5,097 bases of DNA. Source: Pseudomonadota bacterium. Its GTDB lineage: Bacteria > Pseudomonadota > Alphaproteobacteria > Azospirillales > Azospirillaceae. The stretch covers positions 1 through 5,097 of the forward strand of contig JAEYOB010000138.1 in the NCBI GenBank assembly GCA_023412175.1, written 5' to 3'. The stretch's first letter is position 1; every line of letters begins with the position of its first letter. A model generated the notes under the pieces. It did not search any database. It saw only the letters and a program-made list of their open reading frames with translations, and was not told the DNA's origin. The translations under genes and the position numbers were made by a program. Shown here in pieces: positions 1-5,097 of this stretch.

Positions 1-82
1 CCGGATCCGCGCGGTTCGGGTGGGGCGGAACGGCATCCTGCGCTGTTGAACTCCCACGGACTTGGTTGAAGCCGGTGGGGGA

Positions 83-1720
83 ATGGTCGATACGGCACGC
101 ACTCAGGATCTCAACGCGCGCGGGGAGCGCCGGCGCGCGATGGTCCAGACGCTTCTGCGCTATGGGACCGGCCTGCTGATCCTGGCGCTGCTCGTCGGCG
201 CGCTGGTGATCCTGCACCGCTGGCTGGACCAGTACAGCATCGGCGACATCCGCCGGGCCATGGCCGGGATCGGCACCGCCCAACTGACCTGGGCGGCGCT
301 GGCGGCGGCGCTCAGCTACTGGCTGCTGACGCTGTACGACGTGCTGGCGCTGCACCATCTGCGGCGCGATCTGCCGTACCGCTGGGTCGCCTTCACCGCC
401 TTCACCAGCTACGCCTTCAGCCACAGCCTGGGCTTCGCCAGCATCATCGGCACCACCGTGCGCTACCGGCTGTACGCCCCGCTGGGCCTCGGCGCGGTGG
501 ACGTGGCGCAGGTGACGCTGTTCGTCGTCACCACCTTCACCATCGGCCTGGCCGTGGTGATGCCAATCGTGATGCTGCTCGACCCGACGGCGCTCAAGGC
601 GCTGCATCTGGAACCCGGCGCCGCCACCCTGCTGGGCGTCGGGGCGCTGGTGGTCCTGGGTGCCTATGTGCTGGCCGGCGCGTGGATCCGGCGGCCGTTC
701 CTGCTCTGGGGGCACGCCATCGCGTTTCCCCGCCCATCGGTGGCGCTGGGGCAGCTGGTGCTCGGGCTCTGCGACCTGTCGCTGGCGGCCGGGGTGCTCT
801 ATCTGTGCCTGCCGGCGTCCGAGACGGTCGGCTACATGGACGTGGTGGTGGCGTTCGGGCTGGCGCTGGTGGCCGGGATCATCAGCCACGTGCCGGGCGG
901 GCTCGGCGTCTTCGACGCCATCGTGCTGGTCACCCTGACGCCGGAGATGCCCGGCAACGACGTCATGGCCGGCCTGCTCACCTTCCGGCTGATCTACTAT
1001 CTGGCGCCGCTGGTGCTGGCCGGGCTGATGTTCGGGGTGCTGGAGGCGTATCAGGCCCGGCACCGGATCGGCGGGGTGTCGCGCGGCCTCTCCGCCGTCG
1101 TCAGCCCGGTGGTGCCGCTGGTGCTCGCCGCCTGCACCTTCATCACCGGGGTCTTCCTGCTGTTCTCGCGGGCGACGCCCGACGAGACGCTGCCCTCTCC
1201 GCTCAGCGCGGCGTCGCTGCCGCTGGTGGAGATGTCGCACTTCACCGGCAGCGTCGTCGGCGTCCTGCTGATCCTGCTGTCGCACGCCATCCAGCGGCGG
1301 CTGCACGCCGCCTGGGTGCTGTCGCTGGTGCTGCTCGCCACCGGGTGCCTCGCCTCGCTGCTGATGAAGGGGGGCGACTGGCGCGAGGCCGTCGTCCCCG
1401 GCCTGATCTTCCTGGCCCTGCTGCCGGCGCGCGGCGAGTTCTACCGGCGCGGCGCCATCATGGCGCAGGGGCTGTCGCCGACCTGGTTCGTGGCGGTCGG
1501 GGTGGCGCTCGTCAGCGCGCTGTGGCTCGGGCTGTTCTCCTACAAGCACGTGCAGTTCAGCGACGAGCTGTGGTGGCATTTCGCCCTGCACGGCGACGCC
1601 TCGCGCTTCCTGCGAGCCTCAGTGGCGGTGGGCGTGATCGCCCTGGTCGCCGCGATCATCCATCTGGTCGGCGCGGCGTCGCGCATGCGCCATCCCCACG
1701 CGGATTCCGACGGCTCCTAA
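83..1720 (+). CDS. MprF-like lipid flippase membrane protein lacking the synthase domain
   Basis: Predicted polytopic inner-membrane protein of 545 residues. It matches the membrane half of MprF, which in full-length relatives flips aminoacylated phosphatidylglycerol across the membrane. About 14 hydrophobic segments are visible (roughly residues 28-45, 68-90, 104-120, 141-165, 181-200, 217-243, 253-270, 293-321, 340-361, 385-403, 409-428, 436-448, 466-486, 512-530). Family-like motifs are SHSLGFASIIGTTVRYRLY (113-131), HVPGGLGVFD (269-278), FRLIYYLAPL (301-310) and SYKHVQFSDELWW (486-498). Full MprF proteins run to about 850 residues with a C-terminal GNAT-like transferase. Here the protein stops about 15 residues after the last helix, and no transferase remnant follows in any frame. 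Start: ATG at 83 follows the G-rich GGTGGGG (74-80). An in-frame TTG at 62 and ATG at 140 (526 residues) are alternatives. The family is well supported; the transported lipid is not known. Confidence 0.88.
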   Translation: MVDTARTQDLNARGERRRAMVQTLLRYGTGLLILALLVGALVILHRWLDQYSIGDIRRAMAGIGTAQLTWAALAAALSYWLLTLYDVLALHHLRRDLPYRWVAFTAFTSYAFSHSLGFASIIGTTVRYRLYAPLGLGAVDVAQVTLFVVTTFTIGLAVVMPIVMLLDPTALKALHLEPGAATLLGVGALVVLGAYVLAGAWIRRPFLLWGHAIAFPRPSVALGQLVLGLCDLSLAAGVLYLCLPASETVGYMDVVVAFGLALVAGIISHVPGGLGVFDAIVLVTLTPEMPGNDVMAGLLTFRLIYYLAPLVLAGLMFGVLEAYQARHRIGGVSRGLSAVVSPVVPLVLAACTFITGVFLLFSRATPDETLPSPLSAASLPLVEMSHFTGSVVGVLLILLSHAIQRRLHAAWVLSLVLLATGCLASLLMKGGDWREAVVPGLIFLALLPARGEFYRRGAIMAQGLSPTWFVAVGVALVSALWLGLFSYKHVQFSDELWWHFALHGDASRFLRASVAVGVIALVAAIIHLVGAASRMRHPHADSDGS

Positions 1721-1746
1721 GCGGGAACCCTTTTCCAGCGATGCGG

Positions 1747-1786
1747 TTGCCCCCATATGCTGCACTGCAACATACTGCAACATAAT
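1747..1786 (+). promoter_or_regulatory. Possible sigma-70 promoter of the esterase gene
   Basis: TTGCCC (1747-1752) followed after 18 bases by CATACT (1771-1776) matches 4 of 6 positions of each consensus hexamer. A better -10, CATAAT (1781-1786, 5 of 6), has no convincing -35 at the usual distance. Either would start transcription around 1783-1793, giving a short leader before the TTG start at 1823. The region is slightly AT-richer than its surroundings. Weak evidence overall. Confidence 0.3.
1764..1783. repeat. Perfect 10-bp tandem repeat, candidate operator
   Basis: ACTGCAACAT occurs twice head to tail (1764-1773 and 1774-1783). Just upstream, TGCTGCACTGCA (1758-1769) adds the near-palindrome TGCACTGCA (1761-1769). 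The repeats lie 40-59 bases before the preferred start of the esterase gene and overlap the best promoter-like hexamers. That placement fits binding of a repressor or activator. PHA-cycle regulators of the PhaR type in alphaproteobacteria bind TGC-rich sites, so PhaR is a candidate, but the repeat is not an exact match to the site I recall. The repeat is directly visible; its function is inferred. Confidence 0.5.
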
Positions 1787-1807
1787 GCGTCGCCACGGCT
1801 TCGCGAT

Positions 1808-1814
1808 GAAAGGA
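1808..1814 (+). promoter_or_regulatory. Ribosome binding site that decides the esterase start
   Basis: GAAAGGA sits 8 bases before the TTG at 1823, a good Shine-Dalgarno match and distance. The upstream in-frame ATG at 1757 has only CCCC-rich sequence before it. The site therefore favours TTG 1823 as the translation start. Confidence 0.6.
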
Positions 1815-1822
1815 CGATTCTC

Positions 1823-2974
1823 TTGCTGAACCTCGGCCAGACGACCGCCAAGCTCGCCCGCCACCGCCGCCAATGGGAAAAATTCATGTCCGGCGCGGGG
1901 GTCGGCGCCGTGGAGATGCCGGGGATGGCTGCGGAGGGCCGCCGCCTCGCCGAGGTGACCGGCTTCGGCGCGAACCCCGGCAACCTGCGCATGTTCGCCC
2001 ATGTCCCGGCGAGGCTGCAACGTACGGCGCCGCTCGTGGTGGTTCTGCACGGCTGCACGCAGACCGCCGCCGGCTACGACCACGGCACGGGCTGGTCCAC
2101 GCTCGCCGACCGCTTCGGCTTCGCGCTGCTGCTGCCCGAGCAGAAGCGGCAGAACAACCCCAACAACTGCTTCACGTGGTTCGAACCCGGCGACACCGCC
2201 CGCGGCTCGGGCGAGGCGGAATCGATCCGCCAGATGATCGACCGGATGGTCGCCGACCACGGCCTGGACCGCGACCGCGTTTTCGTCACCGGCCTGTCGG
2301 CGGGCGGCGCCATGACCTCGGTGATGCTGGCGGCCTACCCGGAACTGTTCGCCGGCGGCGCCATCGTCGCCGGGCTGCCCTATGGCGCCGCGCGCAGCGT
2401 GGCCGAGGCGTTCGACGCCATGTTCCAGCCGCGCAGCCGGGCGCCGCGCGAATGGGGCGATCTGGTCCGCGCCGCCTCGCCGCACGCCGGCCCCTGGCCG
2501 AAGATCTCCGTCTGGCACGGCGACGCCGACGCCACGGTGGTGCCGCGCAACGCCGACGAGACGGTCAAGCAGTGGCTGGACGTGCACGGCCTCGCCGCCG
2601 TCCCGTCGTCCGAGAGCGCCAGCGGCGGCCACACGCACCGCATCTGGCGCAACGCCGCCGGCGAGGACGTGGTGGAACTGCACACGGTGGCCGGCATGGC
2701 GCACGGCGTGGCGGTGCAGCCCGGCGAGGGCGGCGAGCGCTGCGGCGTCGCGGGACCGTTCATCCTCGACGTCGGCATCTCCTCGACATGGCGGATCGCC
2801 GCGTCCTGGGGCCTGACCGACGGGGTGCCCGAAGTCGAGGTTGCTCCGGCCCGGCCCGCTGCCGAGCCGGCCGCCGCCCAGGACCGGCATCATGGCCTCG
2901 GCGAGAAGATCCAGTCGGTGATCTCCAGGGCGCTGGAGGCCGCCGGCCTGATGAAGCCGCCGCGCGGTCCGTGA
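1823..2974 (+). CDS. PHB depolymerase family esterase (alpha/beta-hydrolase)
   Basis: Serine hydrolase of the Esterase_phb/LpqC family, 383 residues from TTG 1823, likely cleaving ester bonds in polyhydroxyalkanoate oligomers or other acyl or aromatic esters. Visible elements: an N-terminal cap (NLGQTTAKLARHRRQWEKF) typical of the proteobacterial branch; the oxyanion-side motif HGCTQ (76-80); nucleophile elbow GLSAGG with Ser159; probable catalytic Asp236 in HGDADATVV; and probable catalytic His294 in MAHGV. A Pro/Ala-rich linker (about 341-357) leads to a short C-terminal amphipathic helix (about 359-376). No signal peptide or lipobox is seen, so it is probably cytoplasmic. An in-frame ATG at 1757 would give 405 residues, but the extra 22 look non-coding, contain the tandem repeat and lack a ribosome site. 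The helix-hairpin-helix gene follows after 61 bases on the same strand. The family is clear; the natural substrate is not shown. Confidence 0.9.
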   Translation: MLNLGQTTAKLARHRRQWEKFMSGAGVGAVEMPGMAAEGRRLAEVTGFGANPGNLRMFAHVPARLQRTAPLVVVLHGCTQTAAGYDHGTGWSTLADRFGFALLLPEQKRQNNPNNCFTWFEPGDTARGSGEAESIRQMIDRMVADHGLDRDRVFVTGLSAGGAMTSVMLAAYPELFAGGAIVAGLPYGAARSVAEAFDAMFQPRSRAPREWGDLVRAASPHAGPWPKISVWHGDADATVVPRNADETVKQWLDVHGLAAVPSSESASGGHTHRIWRNAAGEDVVELHTVAGMAHGVAVQPGEGGERCGVAGPFILDVGISSTWRIAASWGLTDGVPEVEVAPARPAAEPAAAQDRHHGLGEKIQSVISRALEAAGLMKPPRGP

Positions 2975-3023
2975 GGCCGGGGAACGCCCGCCGCCGTCGA
3001 GCGTTGCTGAAGCACCGCGTTTC

Positions 3024-3028
3024 AGGAG
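3024..3028 (+). promoter_or_regulatory. Shine-Dalgarno site, partly in a small hairpin
   Basis: AGGAG lies 7 bases before ATG 3036, the clearest ribosome site in the window. Its first two bases lie at the foot of a possible 7-bp stem (3007-3013 with 3019-3025, one G-T pair, 5-base loop). The stem could modestly mask the site. Confidence 0.6.
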
Positions 3029-3035
3029 CGTTGAC

Positions 3036-3389
3036 ATGGAAATCGACAAGAAGACGATCGCAGGAGCCGCGGCCGCCGTGGCCGTCGGCGTGGTGGGGGC
3101 CGTCGCCTACACCGCCCTCAAGGGCAAGCGCGCATCGGCGGGCGGGAAGAAGGAACGCCCGCCGCAGGGCCGCGGCAAGCGCAAGGGCGAACCCGTGCCG
3201 GTGCCCGAGGGCCCCATCAACATCAACAAGGCGGCGCCCCGCGAGCTGATGGTGCTGAAGCACATCGGCAAGTCGCGGGCCAAGCGCATCCTGCACGCCC
3301 GGCCGTTCAAGTCGGTCGACGACCTTGTGAACCGCGGGCTGGTGCCGGCCGAGGTGCTCGACAGGGTGCGGGACCGCCTGGCGGTCTGA
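3036..3389 (+). CDS. Small membrane-anchored helix-hairpin-helix protein
   Basis: A 117-residue protein with three parts. Residues 8-28 form one hydrophobic Ala/Val/Gly-rich helix (anchor or uncleaved signal). Residues 29-51 are a strongly basic linker with about ten Lys/Arg. Residues 60-116 form a ComEA-like tandem helix-hairpin-helix domain, with ININKAAPREL (61-71), hairpin LKHIGKSRAKRI (74-85) and FKSVDDLVNRGL (91-102). This domain usually binds DNA without sequence specificity; in ComEA it receives DNA during uptake. The first hairpin reads HIG where PGIG or similar is usual. No cleavage site is evident after the hydrophobic segment. The start is fixed by AGGAG at good spacing. It sits 61 bases after the esterase on the same strand and may be cotranscribed, with no functional link obvious. 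The fold assignment is good; a role in competence is not established, and no other com gene is present. Confidence 0.85.
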   Translation: MEIDKKTIAGAAAAVAVGVVGAVAYTALKGKRASAGGKKERPPQGRGKRKGEPVPVPEGPININKAAPRELMVLKHIGKSRAKRILHARPFKSVDDLVNRGLVPAEVLDRVRDRLAV

Positions 3390-3412
3390 CCGGAAGACCC
3401 TACGCGGGCAGG

Positions 3413-3440
3413 GGAAGGGCGGCCCCATGGCCGCCCATCC
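3413..3440 (+). terminator. GC-rich hairpin, possible terminator
   Basis: GGGCGGCC (3417-3424) and GGCCGCCC (3429-3436) form a perfect 8-bp stem around the loop CCAT. Past one A-A mismatch, three more pairs (3413-3415 with 3438-3440) extend it. It begins 24 bases after the stop of the helix-hairpin-helix gene, a normal terminator position. There is no T-run after it, so intrinsic termination would be inefficient. It may instead stabilise the 3' end of the message. Confidence 0.45.
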
Positions 3441-3461
3441 GCGTTCCGGCTTGCCGATCCG

Positions 3462-3474
3462 GGTGCGCTGCACC
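3462..3474. promoter_or_regulatory. 13-bp inverted repeat just before the transporter start
   Basis: GGTGC (3462-3466) and GCACC (3470-3474) form a perfect inverted repeat around GCT, ending 11 bases before ATG 3486. It occupies the place where a Shine-Dalgarno site would be expected, and none is seen. It could be a regulator operator or an RNA hairpin affecting initiation. In a 70% GC genome a 5+5 match can also arise by chance. Confidence 0.3.
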
Positions 3475-3485
3475 AGACTTGACCG

Positions 3486-4724
3486 ATGCCCTATTCCCAC
3501 GACCTTTCCCAGCGGACGTACGACATCCGCTTCGCCGAGTTCGTCACCCTCATCGCGCTGCTGATGGCGATGACGGCGCTGTCCATCGACATCATGCTGG
3601 TGGCGCTGCCCGACATCGCGCGAACCTACGCCGTGCTGGAGCCGAACGACCGCCAGCTCATCATCACCAGCTACATGCTGGGCTTCGCCGTAGGGCAGCC
3701 CTTCCACGGTCCGCTCTCCGACCGCTTCGGGCGCAAGCCGGTGCTGGCCGTCGGGCTGGTCATCTTCGCGCTGGGCGCGCTGGGCGCCGCGCTGGCGCCG
3801 AGCTTCGGCTGGCTTCTCGCCGCCCGCGCCCTCCAGGGGTTCGGTGCCGCGGCGCCGCGCGTCGTCGCCATCGCCATCGTCCGCGACCGCTTCGTCGGGC
3901 GCGAGATGGCGCGCGTCATGTCCTTCGTCATGATGGTCTTCATCATCGTGCCGATCATCGCGCCGGCCATCGGCGAGGGGATCGTGCGGGTCAGCGCCTG
4001 GCCGTGGATCTTCGGCGCGCTGTTCCTCGCCGCCGCCGCCGCGCTCGGCTGGGCGGCGTTGCGCCTGCCGGAGACCCGGCCGGCCGAGGACCGCCTGCCG
4101 CTGTCCGCCGCCGCCCTCACCGGTGCCTTCCTCAAGGTGGTGGGGACGCGCTGGACGCTCGGCTACACGATCGCCATGGGCTTCATGTTCGGCGGCCTGC
4201 TCAGCTATATCGGCAGCGCCCAGCAGGTCTTCGTCGACGTCTACGGCCTGGGCGATATGTTCCCGGTGGCGTTCGGCGCCATCGCCGGGGTCATGGCGCT
4301 CGCCTCGCTGACCAACGCGCGGCTGGTCGGCCGGCTGGGCATGCGGCGGGTGTCGCACGTGGCGCTGCTCGGCCACGTCGCCGCCTGCGTCCTGATGGCG
4401 GTCCTGGGGTTCCCCGAGCATCCGCCGCTGCTGGTGCTCGGCCTGTTCCTGGCGGCGACCTTCTACTGCTTCGGCCTGATCGCGCCGAACTTCAACGCGA
4501 TGGCCATGGAGCCGCTGGGGCACGTCGCCGGCATGGGCTCCTCCTTCATCGGGTTCTACACCACGGCGGCGGGGGCCTTCTTCGGCTGGCTGATCGGGCA
4601 GGCCTTCGACGGCACCGTGCGCCCGCTGGTCGTCGGCTTCACGGTGCTCGGGCTGGCGGCGCTGGCGACCGTGCTGGTGACCGAGGGCGGCCGGCTGATG
4701 CAGGTCCGCGACGGCAAGCCGTAG
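3486..4724 (+). CDS. MFS multidrug efflux transporter, Bcr/CflA family
   Basis: A 412-residue major-facilitator protein of the DHA1 drug:proton antiporter type, predicted in the inner membrane with 12 helices. These lie near residues 18-41, 57-73, 85-103, 106-128, 143-163, 172-192, 224-242, 256-276, 289-309, 314-334, 350-371 and 379-398. Motif A is intact after helix 2 (GPLSDRFGRK, 75-84). The Bcr/CflA signature RALQGFGAAAPRVVAIAIVR (114-133) covers helix 4, IIAPAIGEGI (157-166) ends helix 5, and SYIGSAQQVFVDVYGL (240-255) matches the family's loop after helix 7. NFNAMAMEPLGHVAGMGSSF (335-354) matches the helix 10-11 region. Relatives export bicyclomycin, chloramphenicol, sulfonamides or small metabolites; the substrate cannot be read from sequence. 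No regulator is adjacent in the window. ATG 3486 lacks a clear Shine-Dalgarno site, but downstream starts would cut into helix 1. It converges on the lyase gene with 10 bases between stops. Confidence 0.92.
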   Translation: MPYSHDLSQRTYDIRFAEFVTLIALLMAMTALSIDIMLVALPDIARTYAVLEPNDRQLIITSYMLGFAVGQPFHGPLSDRFGRKPVLAVGLVIFALGALGAALAPSFGWLLAARALQGFGAAAPRVVAIAIVRDRFVGREMARVMSFVMMVFIIVPIIAPAIGEGIVRVSAWPWIFGALFLAAAAALGWAALRLPETRPAEDRLPLSAAALTGAFLKVVGTRWTLGYTIAMGFMFGGLLSYIGSAQQVFVDVYGLGDMFPVAFGAIAGVMALASLTNARLVGRLGMRRVSHVALLGHVAACVLMAVLGFPEHPPLLVLGLFLAATFYCFGLIAPNFNAMAMEPLGHVAGMGSSFIGFYTTAAGAFFGWLIGQAFDGTVRPLVVGFTVLGLAALATVLVTEGGRLMQVRDGKP

Positions 4725-4734
4725 GCCGGGCCGC

Positions 4735-5097
4735 TCAACCGGGCAGGGCTTCGCCGGCCGCCGCCAGGACCCGGCGGGCCTTGCGCGCCACCGCCTCGTC
4801 GATCATGCGGCCGTTGACGACGCCGACGCCCTTGGCGTTCTCCTCGAGGATTTTCCGGGCTTCGGCGACCGCCTCGGGGCTCGGGGTCAAGGCTTCGTTG
4901 ATGGGCGCCACCTGATTGGGGTGGATCGCCGCCTTGGCGGTGAAGCCGAGGCGCACGGCGCGCCGCACCTCGTCGCGCAGCCCGTCGGCGTCGTGCAGGT
5001 CGAAGAAGGGCGAATCGATCACGCCCACGCGCGCCACCGCGGCGGTGTTCACCACCCGCGACCGGGCCGACAGCAGCGGCTCCCACGCCACCTCGGC
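4735..5097 (-). CDS. CoA-ester lyase (CitE/HpcH-HpaI family), C-terminal part, cut by the window edge
   Basis: The last 120 residues of a gene read leftwards; the frame stays open to the right edge, so the start lies outside. The family is about 270-320 residues long, so roughly 40% is seen. These TIM-barrel, metal-dependent enzymes cleave 3-hydroxyacyl-CoA esters (citramalyl-CoA, malyl-CoA) or the citryl group of citrate lyase. Matching stretches in visible-residue numbering are WEPLLSARSRVV (5-16), VIDSPFFDLHDADGL (26-40), GFTAKAAIHPNQVAPIN (51-67) and LTPS (70-73). The tail VGVVNGRMIDEAV followed by ARRVLAAAG is typical of standalone lyases rather than citrate-lyase subunits. The catalytic and metal-binding residues of the N-terminal half are outside the window, so the exact substrate (malyl-, citramalyl- or other CoA ester) is undecided. 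An apparent GTG start at 5091 is an internal valine codon, because homology continues beyond it. Confidence 0.88.
   Translation of the reverse strand, partial: AEVAWEPLLSARSRVVNTAAVARVGVIDSPFFDLHDADGLRDEVRRAVRLGFTAKAAIHPNQVAPINEALTPSPEAVAEARKILEENAKGVGVVNGRMIDEAVARKARRVLAAAGEALPG

Noticed and set aside
2..49. Possible C-terminal tail of an upstream gene (15 codons ending RNGILRC, TGA at 47-49).
   Set aside because: Too short to recognise; another frame is also open over this stretch, so coding cannot be supported.
62..82. TTG at 62 as start of the MprF-like gene.
   Set aside because: The seven extra residues are Gly-rich, overlap the likely G-rich ribosome site of ATG 83, and have no good Shine-Dalgarno match before them. 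It cannot be fully excluded.
1721..1756. Terminator after the MprF-like gene.
   Set aside because: GGGAACCC followed by TTTT is visible, but the stem is only three bases with a two-base loop, too short to form a stable hairpin.
83..2974. The MprF-like gene and the hydrolase as an LpiA-AcvB/AtvA-type operon (flippase/synthase plus aminoacyl-lipid hydrolase).
   Set aside because: The hydrolase has the PHB depolymerase family motifs (HGCTQ, GLSAGG, HGDADATVV) rather than VirJ/AcvB features, and it appears to have its own promoter region.
1619..3049. Long open frame of 476 codons on the minus strand opposite the esterase.
   Set aside because: It is rich in Arg, Gly, Ala and His with no recognisable fold, and it mirrors the real gene's codon pattern. 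High GC makes stops rare on the opposite strand.
2760..4523. Long open frame of 587 codons on the minus strand spanning the esterase end, the helix-hairpin-helix gene and the transporter.
   Set aside because: Low-complexity Arg/His/Asp/Gly-rich translation covering three well-supported plus-strand genes and their gaps; typical of a GC-driven shadow frame.
3479..4915. Plus-strand open frame of 478 codons overlapping the transporter in another frame.
   Set aside because: The translation is Arg/Ala/Gly-rich without helices or motifs, while the frame from 3486 gives a full Bcr/CflA transporter.

Overview
The window is about 70% GC and densely packed, with strong G/C bias at third codon positions and long meaningless open frames on the opposite strand. 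Together with the protein families present, this suggests an alphaproteobacterium of the Azospirillum/Rhodospirillales type. That assignment is inferred from composition and protein style, not from a marker gene. No rRNA, tRNA, CRISPR array, insertion sequence or phage gene is visible, and no intergenic stretch exceeds about 100 bases.

Layout, left to right: (1) 83-1720 (+) is a 14-helix membrane protein matching the flippase half of MprF (lysylphosphatidylglycerol synthase/flippase) but lacking the C-terminal aminoacyl-transfer domain. (2) 1721-1822 is a short regulatory region with a perfect 10-bp tandem repeat and a possible promoter. (3) 1823-2974 (+) is a cytoplasmic-looking alpha/beta-hydrolase of the PHB depolymerase (LpqC/Esterase_phb) family, probably starting at TTG. 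(4) 3036-3389 (+) is a small membrane-anchored helix-hairpin-helix protein with a good Shine-Dalgarno site, 61 bases after the esterase and possibly in the same transcript. (5) 3390-3485 holds a GC-rich hairpin (possible terminator) and a 13-bp inverted repeat. (6) 3486-4724 (+) is a Bcr/CflA-type major-facilitator drug efflux pump. (7) 4735 to the right edge (-) is the C-terminal part of a CitE/HpcH-type CoA-ester lyase, converging on the transporter with a 10-base gap.

The genes do not form an obvious single pathway. The first is a membrane-lipid gene, the esterase and lyase suggest carbon storage or acyl-CoA metabolism, and the transporter is a generic efflux pump. The points most worth a second look are the MprF-like protein without its synthase domain, the tandem repeat in front of the esterase (candidate operator of a PHA-type regulator), and the likely inverted topology of the helix-hairpin-helix protein. 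I see no clear sign of a wholly new defence or mobile system.
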